Assembly (NCBI GenBank): GCA_018398765.1
Contig: JAHBMJ010003091.1
Coordinates: 1 to 12,995 of the forward strand
Length of the DNA stretch: 12,995 bases
Direction of reading: 5' to 3'
DNA from: Chromera velia
Taxonomy: Eukaryota; Sar; Chromeraceae
In this document: piece by piece, positions 9,201 through 12,995 of the stretch
Numbering within the stretch: position 1 is the stretch's first letter
Layout: each line of letters starts with the position of its first letter
The notes under the pieces: generated by a model
Database searches by the model: none
The model's input: only the letters and a program-made list of their open reading frames with translations
Told to the model about the DNA's origin: nothing
Made by a program: the position numbers and the translations under genes

Positions 9201-9686
9201 ACCAAAGGGCTCATAGCTCAGGGGGCAAATAAGAGAAAGGCACAAAGCGATCAGGGAGGCACGCCGGCAGGTAGGCACGTCTACATCTCTGTGCAGTATT
9301 TCGATGCAGGTCTCGTCTGTCCTTCTGTCTATTCATCCATCCATCCATGTCTATTCGCTTGAGTTCACTGCACGGCTTACTGACAGACAGATGGAATCTC
9401 TGAATGATCGGCAGGCATGCAGACCGACGGACTTCAGTTGACTGCCTGACATGCAGACAGACAGACAGACAATATGTTTCTTGTTCTCCCTTCTTTTCTT
9501 CATGAACAGACAGACTATATGTTTGTTCTTCTCTCTTCTTTTCTTCATGAACAGACAGACAGACAGACTGACTGACTCCCAGAGCGCCCCGAGAATCGCC
9601 TGTTTCTCTTGTTGCAGTTTCTGCAGCCTCCCCTCCACAAACACGAGCCGCTCTCTCAGCCGCTGGGCGAATCCCTGCACCCTCAT
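2537..9686 (-). CDS. SLX4: SLX4-like structure-specific endonuclease scaffold (multi-exon model)
   Basis: Proposed join, in transcription order: 9686-9577, 9104-7571, 6767-6366, 5696-3945, 3601-3158, 2766-2712, then a terminal exon between 2657 and 2537. The phases fit at every modelled border (2/2, then 0/0 four times, then 1). SLX4 is a nuclear scaffold that binds SLX1 through its conserved C-terminal domain and MUS81 through a SAP-like domain, for Holliday-junction resolution and crosslink repair. Here the SAP-like part reads LRLWLAHFGLK across an intron into SRAIAVAELERI. About 120 residues later comes IRNNQKLYAK, which continues after the next intron as MLVFEALNLREIQSCIKD, very like the family's C-terminal domain. 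The rest is acidic and disordered, as in known SLX4 proteins. The SLX4-like end is fairly secure. Inclusion of the three upstream exons is not, and an ATG at 5729 could instead start a shorter protein. Confidence 0.62.
2712..2766 (-). CDS. 55-nt exon: core of the SLX4 conserved C-terminal domain
   Basis: Minus strand, acceptor CGTGCAG|ATG and donor GATC|GTGAGT, phase 0 in and phase 1 out. It encodes MLVFEALNLREIQSCIKD. Joined to the previous exon's NQKLYAK, this gives the SLX4-type pattern of Leu-Tyr, a basic residue, a hydrophobic run, F/Y-E-x-L, then L-x-E-I/L. That continuity across a splice junction is the strongest single piece of evidence for the gene's identity. In known family members this domain binds SLX1. 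The exon is short and easily missed by gene finders. Confidence 0.75.
3046..3150. repeat. (CA)n followed by (GA)n microsatellite
   Basis: Plus strand reads imperfect CA repeats at about 3048-3120 and GA repeats at about 3122-3150. On the transcribed minus strand this is a CT tract followed by a GT tract, inside the proposed intron 2767-3157. All apparent open frames across it are repeat artefacts. A minus frame at 3036-2800 can also be joined in phase, but it lacks family similarity and loses to the exon at 2766-2712. Confidence 0.9.
3158..3601 (-). CDS. SLX4-like exon: end of SAP-like motif, linker, start of C-terminal domain
   Basis: 148 codons, phase 0 at both ends, acceptor GGTTGCAG|GCG and donor GCAAAG|GTCTGT. 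The first residues (ANGVSRAIAVAELERISRAL) continue the SAP-like helix pair from the previous exon; in known SLX4 proteins this part contacts MUS81. A poly-Ser run follows, then a Gly/Glu-rich linker, then a Lys/Gln-rich basic stretch (KKAKAKAKQQQPQRRKEKEK) that could be a nuclear localisation signal or DNA-binding tail. It ends with DDIRNAIRNNQKLYAK, the first helix of the conserved C-terminal domain. Confidence 0.7.
3616..3680. repeat. (CA)n followed by (GA)n microsatellite and G run
   Basis: Plus strand CA repeats at about 3617-3658, GA repeats to about 3671, then a run of nine G. It lies in the proposed intron 3602-3944. On the minus strand the CT then GT tracts end only about 15 bases before the acceptor CAG at 3602-3604, so the repeat itself may serve as the pyrimidine tract. 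Confidence 0.9.
3945..5696 (-). CDS. large disordered SLX4-like exon with SUMO-interacting motifs
   Basis: 584 codons, phase 0 at both ends, acceptor CTCTCTCTCAG|GTC and donor TTGAAG|GTCAGC. It opens with a hydrophobic stretch (VVSLLFLKYFAVLLDWLLVV) that is unexpected in a nuclear scaffold. The bulk is Glu-, Ser-, Gly- and Pro-rich. Two candidate SUMO-interacting motifs are visible: DEVVCLG with acidic residues before it (core 4830-4841) and SVLISDDEGEGDD (core 4755-4766). A basic patch KKGQTAKRERK may be a nuclear signal. The last 15 codons (3945-3989) give DDDTLRLWLAHFGLK, the first half of the SAP-like motif. An ATG at 5729, eleven codons before the acceptor, gives an alternative start. 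The plus-strand frames over this exon are Ser/Pro/Phe-rich shadows. Confidence 0.72.
5697..6365 (-). other. proposed intron 3 of the SLX4-like gene
   Basis: On the minus strand the intron starts with GTCAGT at 6365 and ends in a CT tract plus CAG at 5697-5699. It holds a long GACT tetranucleotide array, a run of about 15 C at 5955-5969, and a single undetermined base at 5970. No exon is visible inside. Confidence 0.5.
6165..6365. repeat. (GACT)n tetranucleotide array, about 50 units
   Basis: Almost unbroken plus-strand GACT units, with variant units (GGAC blocks, CTGC blocks). On the minus strand the array reads GTCA repeats, so it is open in every frame as Val-Ser-Gln-Ser. It begins immediately at the proposed 5' splice site of intron 3. 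Confidence 0.95.
6366..6767 (-). CDS. exon 3 of the SLX4-like model, unrecognised sequence
   Basis: 134 codons, phase 0 at both ends. The acceptor is strong (TTTGTGCCCTCAG|ATC). The donor ATGCAA|GTCAGT lies at the very edge of the GTCA repeat. The first 32 residues (IWSSAIPSGSRVWQDAPDID and on) look ordered; the remainder is Ser- and Gly-rich. A shorter version ending at TTT|GTGAAAG (6672) is possible, with a second exon from 6538, but then the frames no longer fit the next exon. No domain was recognised. Confidence 0.45.
6768..7570 (-). other. proposed intron 2 of the SLX4-like gene
   Basis: The minus strand is markedly pyrimidine-rich, as expected of an intron. It contains CCAT-type tetranucleotide stretches (about 7155-7190 on the plus strand as GGAT) and poly-C runs. 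The complementary plus-strand frame at 6806-7360 starts with ATG but has the Lys/Glu/Arg composition expected of an antisense pyrimidine tract, so I do not call it a gene. Confidence 0.5.
7571..9104 (-). CDS. large disordered exon, exon 2 of the SLX4-like model
   Basis: About 511 codons, donor CATCG|GTAGGC in phase 0, matching the next exon. The acceptor at 9105-9106 is weak (GGAAG|TTTGGC), although its phase fits the donor of exon 1. A stronger acceptor lies near 8955 (ATGAGCAG|GCTGG), and if used, the hydrophobic segment LSYLIVVLTNDRFILVLLL would be translated intron. An internal ATG (MIMSRLDPSSVEVLFPLEV) could also be a start. Downstream are a basic patch (KPPQPHAKRQRG), Gly-rich runs, an acidic block (GGVEEDLDEEWGGE) and a poly-Ser run. 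No domain was recognised. The composition is like the 3945-5696 exon, consistent with one gene. Confidence 0.5.
9105..9576 (-). other. proposed intron 1 of the SLX4-like gene
   Basis: On the minus strand it starts with GTCAGTCAGTC and continues as GTCT repeats. It includes a 45-bp tandem duplication and ATCC-type repeats near 9334-9346. No exon is visible in it. Confidence 0.4.
9461..9550. repeat. 45-bp tandem duplication
   Basis: Copies at 9461-9505 and 9506-9550 start with ACAGACAGAC and end with TTCTTTTCTTCATGA, differing at a few positions. A further partial copy of the starting motif (CAGACAGACAG) follows at 9551. The 45-bp length keeps minus-strand frames open across both copies, which inflates the ORFs seen there. 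Confidence 0.85.
9577..9686 (-). CDS. first coding exon with coiled coil, start of the SLX4-like model
   Basis: 36 codons plus two bases, ending at GGGA|GTCAGT in phase 2. The ATG at 9684-9686 is the first in-frame ATG after a stop at 9792-9794. It encodes FAQRLRERLVFVEGRLQKLQ and a following short stretch, with the hydrophobic spacing of a short coiled coil. If the GT four bases later is used, the phase is 0 and the join to the next exon fails. It may belong to the SLX4-like gene or to a separate short gene that includes the two following exons. Confidence 0.42.
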
Positions 9687-10135
9687 AGGGTCCTGTCCGG
9701 CCGATTTTGTTTTTTTTTTGTTTTTTTCGTTCGTGATGCGATGCAGGCAGACACGCAGACAGTGTAGAACAATGAAGGAATTGAGAACGAATCAAATGTC
9801 CTTTCAGCACAACCACAGGGAGGGACACGCGCAGGCAGGCAGCGACTCTCAGTAGGAAACATGTGTGAGAAAGAGAAAGAGGACGAAGGCGCTAACGTGC
9901 AACGCAACAGGTGCAACCGCACAAGAGGGGGAAAAGGACAACGCTCGGACGACCACCTTGCAGGAGAGAGACGCAAGATGCAAGAAGGAAGGGCAACAGG
10001 AACAAGTCGCAGAGGAAGAAGCCTGGCATGTAAAGAAAAGCACAAACAGTGTCGGACACAAAACACAAGGGGAAAACTCAGTAGTTTTTGCTGAAGCATC
10101 AGCAAAGCGGCAAGAGTGGCAGACGTGTAAGTGAA

Positions 10136-10408
10136 TTAAACTGAGAACACAGTCAGAGGGCATCCAGAAGTGATGCCGTCTCCTTTCCCTACCGTTGGGC
10201 GTTGTAGCCATAGGGGCAAAACGGGTTGCGTCTCGTCTTGGGCCTTCCTTTTTATTTGCCCTCTCTTGCTGGTATTTTGCTGATCCTTCCCCCCTGGGAT
10301 GACTCCAGTGGCGCTGGAGTGAGGGCCCTTTCTCCCTCCCATGCTTTCTTTCTTCTTTGCAGCTGCAGCGGACGCGCTAGGTCCTTCACGGGGACGGTCT
10401 TTGTTCAT
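10136..10408 (-). CDS. possible small basic protein, 90 codons
   Basis: Minus strand, a true ATG at 10406-10408, and an uninterrupted frame. The product is rich in Lys, Ala, Gly and Pro (SASAAAAKKKESMGGRKG), with no recognised domain. An opposing plus-strand frame of similar length exists, so either or neither may be real. It could also be an untranslated leader of the downstream minus-strand gene. Confidence 0.2.
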   Translation of the reverse strand: MNKDRPREGPSASAAAAKKKESMGGRKGPHSSATGVIPGGKDQQNTSKRGQIKRKAQDETQPVLPLWLQRPTVGKGDGITSGCPLTVFSV

Positions 10409-10515
10409 GATCGAGAGAACGTTTTTCTACCGGCCGCTCCGCCCTCGGCTCCTGGAAACAATCAAAAGGTATGCACATGCAGCCAGAGAACATCACAAAC
10501 TTTTGATCGCGTCCG

Positions 10516-10555
10516 AAGATGTCAGAAATTGTCAGAAGATGTCAGATATTGTCAG
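10516..10555. repeat. four 10-bp units, or a 20-bp tandem duplication
   Basis: AAGATGTCAGAAATTGTCAG at 10516-10535 is followed by the same 20 bases with one change at 10536-10555. Each half is a 10-bp unit ending in TGTCAG, so the same face of the helix repeats four times. The position in a divergent intergenic region suggests a possible binding-site array. Confidence 0.8.
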
Positions 10556-11021
10556 ATGGCCCCGGAAAGCGAAGCGGGGAGCACTTACAAAACAAAAATA
10601 CCCCAGCCATCCCCAGCCGAGCGGGCGCGTATACGTGTACGATCGCGTACGTTGATGTTGCGATGTTGCTTTCTGACGCGTGATGGTTCTGTTGTTGCTC
10701 ACGAAGAACTCAAGTGACAAGAACCAATGACCAGAAACGCGTCAAAGTTTCTCTTTCTCAACGTCTACAGTCTGCCGGGGGGTCCGAAAAGCAGATATGT
10801 ACATCAACATATACATTCTACAAGGCTTGCTGTTACAGCTCGATCTCGCTATAGAAGCAACAACAACAGAATTATATGCTCACGCAACTTTTTAGCTGGA
10901 CGAAGCCAACTTAAACGGGAAAGCAAGCGAGAGAAAGCAGCACCAGACCAACAATTTGTCCAACTGTTATATATCTACAAGCACTTGGCGTTAGCGATCA
11001 AAGCCTACACCAGATTTCACG

Positions 11022-12827
11022 ATGCCAGGCAGCAGCACCACTTATGGAGGCTGCGGTGTTTCTGAACCCCTTGTGAAGAAGCTCTTTTGGGCAATGTGAG
11101 TCTTTTTGTGTGTGTTCTGTTCTTTGTGTTGTTCAGATGTGAGTGCATGTATGTGTGTGCAAAAGAGAGAAAATGTCCGGGTGCCAGCGTTTCAGATCCC
11201 CACCCCCCGATCGCACTTCATTCCTCTGCATACCCGACTCCTGCCGAACGCTGCCGAACTAGCTTTGGGTCTCTGACTTCTCTGTTTGGTAGGCTTTCAG
11301 TCAGACTGCATGTCAGTCTGCTCGTCAGTGTTTCATGTACGTCTACGTGTGTTATTGTCGGTCCTTCAATCACTTCATACGTCGGTCCACGGAGTGGATG
11401 CTCAAGTAAGAGAACCAGATTCCTGGTGCTTGTCTTTCTGCTTTCCTCCTTCTCCGCCATACATTATATGCATTGTTTCCTTTCTTTTCCTCCCCCTTCC
11501 TTCTTGCTATGCTCTCTGCAGTAGCGCTGAGGAGTTCCTCGGGCCCCCTTCCAACTTCCCGGATACCTCCCTTCCTGTGGTATGGGAAGGCCGAATTCGG
11601 AATCCCAAGCAGGAGCAATGCTTGTACGTGATAGAGAAACCGACAAGTGCTGGTTCTTCTGCTTCCACCTTCTGTTCCTCAGGCAGGGGTGGTTGTGCAG
11701 TCCAAAGTCCCCCCAACTGCCTCCACACTCCTGCCTCTCCCGGTGCGGAGGCAGGAGCGGGAGAGGAGGATACGGTGCCAACAGAGGGAGAGCTAGCAGT
11801 CGCACAGGGAGAGGAGGATACGGTGCCAACAGAGGGAGAGCTAGCAGTCGCACAGGGAGAGGAGGATACGGTGCCAACAGAGGGAGAGCTAGCAGTCGCA
11901 CAGGGAGAGGAGGATACGGTGCCGACAGAGGGAGAGCTAGCAGTAGCACAGGGAGAGGAGGATACGGTGCCGACAGAGGGAGAGCTAGCAGTCGCACAGG
12001 GAGAGGAGGATACGGTGCCGACAGAGGGAGAGCTAGCAGTCACACAGGGAGAGAAAGAAGCGGAGACGTTGTTTGAGAGTCTGCTCATAGAGGGAAGACG
12101 AAGGGATGCAATTGTATTGACTTTGTCAGGTGCAGGCTTTCTTGCTGGAGCGAAAGGGCTCATCTCGATTGGTGCACCCGCTTTCCCTCTCTTTGTCATT
12201 CTGTTGTCCCTGTGTCTCTTGGCGTTGGTCGGCGTCTCCCGAGTCTCTTCGAGAGGCAACAAGCGGCCTCCCTTTGAGAGAGATCTGGAGCGGGGGGTAG
12301 GGGCAAGACAGGAGTGGTTTGAGAAGGGTGTCGCTGAGCTGAAAGACATTCAAGCTCTTGAAAGACGAATGTGGAGTCTCACGGTTTGTATCTTCGTCTA
12401 TGCCCTTATCCCCGTTTTCCTCTACCTCGTCTTTGCCCTCTCGTATGCCATCTCAGCACCAACCCCAATCAGAGGGAAGTTCGGCGACTCCTTCAGAGAC
12501 GATTTACGTCTCCGTCTCCGTTCTGTATACCTTGAACCTCCCTTTGAATTGCCGCAGCCTGTGATCGAAACTGAGAGACGGTACCTCCGGAGGCGTGTCC
12601 CACAAGTAGAGCCCGAGGCAGCAGAGACAGATATGCAAAGGGATGTCCTGTCTCTCTCGTCCTTCCCCCTGTATCGCTCTGTCATCCTCGTCTCTTTGTG
12701 GGTGGTGGTGGGAGCACTTTGGTTGCTCACACGTTTGCTGAAGCGCCAGAGGAGGGGAAAGCCTCTGGAGCGCTTCGGTGCATCCGCACTCCCTTCCTGT
12801 TGCCCTCCGCCTTTGTCTGGGGACTGA
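11022..12827 (+). CDS. unrecognised four-helix membrane protein with 16-residue repeats
   Basis: Join 11022-11095 and 11522-12827, 459 codons plus TGA. The ATG at 11022 is the first after an in-frame TAG at 10992. Exon 1 ends in phase 2 at a consensus GTGAGT donor, and exon 2 starts in phase 2 after TATGCTCTCTGCAG, so the frame fits exactly. Residues 1-104 are soluble, 105-200 are six copies of a 16-residue acidic repeat, and hydrophobic segments lie at about 221-241 (weak), 245-266, 309-337 and 410-430. The 40-residue loop between the second and third segments is charged, and the loop before the last one is Arg/Glu-rich. No N-terminal signal peptide is visible. I do not recognise the family, so the protein's compartment and role remain unknown. 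A further 3' intron may extend it beyond the stop. Confidence 0.72.
11096..11521 (+). other. intron of the membrane protein gene
   Basis: 426 nt, GTGAGT to CTCTGCAG. The plus strand is T- and GT-rich, typical of an intron. Long in-frame translations across it (starting at TTG codons) are Ser/Cys/Phe/Leu-rich and not credible as protein. Confidence 0.7.
11761..12048 (+). repeat. 48-bp coding minisatellite, six copies
   Basis: Six head-to-tail 48-bp units start at 11761, 11809, 11857, 11905, 11953 and 12001, with a truncated seventh beginning at 12049. Differences are few: units 1-3 have CCAACA and units 4-6 CCGACA; unit 4 has GTAGCA, unit 6 GTCACA, the others GTCGCA. In the gene's frame each unit gives EEDTVPTEGELAVAQG. 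The near identity points to recent expansion or homogenisation. Confidence 0.95.
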
Positions 12828-12831
12828 GCAG
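12778..12831 (+). other. possible 54-nt frame-preserving 3' intron
   Basis: Donor TTCG|GTGCAT and acceptor ACTGAGCAG|TAGACG, with a pyrimidine-rich middle. Removal keeps the frame and removes the only stop (TGA at 12825-12827). The protein would then continue as an acidic tail to the window edge. The donor is weak, and without transcripts the simple stop is equally possible. Confidence 0.35.
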
Positions 12832-12995
12832 TAGACGCTGAGGAGGAGGAGGAGGAGGAAACGGAAGACGAAGAAGCAAAAGAAGAACTGGAAGAAGACG
12901 TCTCTCCCCCCCCAAGCCCCCCCCTCCGAATTTGTCTCCCCGTTCCCCTTCCCGACTCCCCCCCTCAGTTAGAGAGAGCTGCAGGCTGCGTAGAG
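12828..12995 (+). other. open in-frame continuation after the TGA
   Basis: All 56 codons following the TGA are open in the same frame and encode a Glu-rich run (EEEEEEETEDEEAKEELEED) and then a Pro-rich segment. It could be the continuation of the membrane protein if the 54-nt segment is spliced out; otherwise it is 3' untranslated sequence. Confidence 0.35.

Larger units (their letters stand above)
9687..11021. promoter_or_regulatory. divergent intergenic region, probable shared promoter
   Basis: It lies between the start of the minus-strand gene and the start of the plus-strand gene, so it should carry both promoters. I see no core promoter motif I would trust. It contains an A/T-homopolymer patch at about 9708-9727, a four-unit 10-bp repeat at 10516-10555, and a CG-rich palindromic patch at about 10625-10652 (CGTATACG, CGATCG). 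One short minus-strand ORF (10136-10408) is listed separately. Confidence 0.4.

Noticed and set aside
9861-10134. Plus-strand small ORFs in the intergenic region
   Set aside because: They overlap in two frames, are Lys/Glu/Arg-rich in purine-rich sequence, and lack any supporting feature.
11464-12349. Long minus-strand frames over the 48-bp repeat
   Set aside because: Their openness follows from the repeat itself, and the opposite strand has a phase-consistent two-exon gene with membrane segments.

Overview
The window looks like nuclear DNA of a protist with many spliceosomal introns. Candidate introns begin with GT and end with AG, exons code for long low-complexity acidic, Ser- and Gly-rich proteins, and introns are full of microsatellites (CA/GA, tetranucleotide GACT, poly-C with one N). 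There are no bacterial operons and no ribosome-binding-site spacing. My best guess is a chromerid alveolate such as Chromera velia. That is an inference from style, not from a marker gene.

Layout. (1) Positions 33-628, minus strand: one exon of an unrecognised gene that probably runs off the left edge. (2) 629-2536: a mostly non-coding interval. It has a cluster of four degenerate GC-rich palindromic repeats (about 880-1106), then an AT-rich island (about 1190-2200) with a GC-rich hairpin in it. (3) 2537-9686, minus strand: a chain of exons that I read as one gene of roughly 1,460-1,490 codons. Its C-terminal exons carry a SAP-like helix pair followed by a conserved C-terminal domain like that of SLX4, the scaffold of structure-specific endonucleases. 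The exon phases agree through the whole chain, but membership of the three upstream exons is less certain than the SLX4-like end. (4) 9687-11021: a divergent intergenic region, probably holding both promoters. (5) 11022-12827 or beyond, plus strand: a two-exon (perhaps three-exon) gene for an unrecognised protein with four hydrophobic segments and a perfect-length 48-bp coding minisatellite.

The most interesting points are the SLX4-like gene, recognisable only after joining a 55-nt exon; two predicted SUMO-interacting motifs in it; introns that start inside GTCA/GTCT repeats; the minisatellite open in two sense frames with a cryptic 59-nt intron that would switch between them; and an in-frame TGA followed by 56 open codons that a 54-nt frame-preserving intron would remove. 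All exon borders are read by eye. No transcript or database evidence was available.
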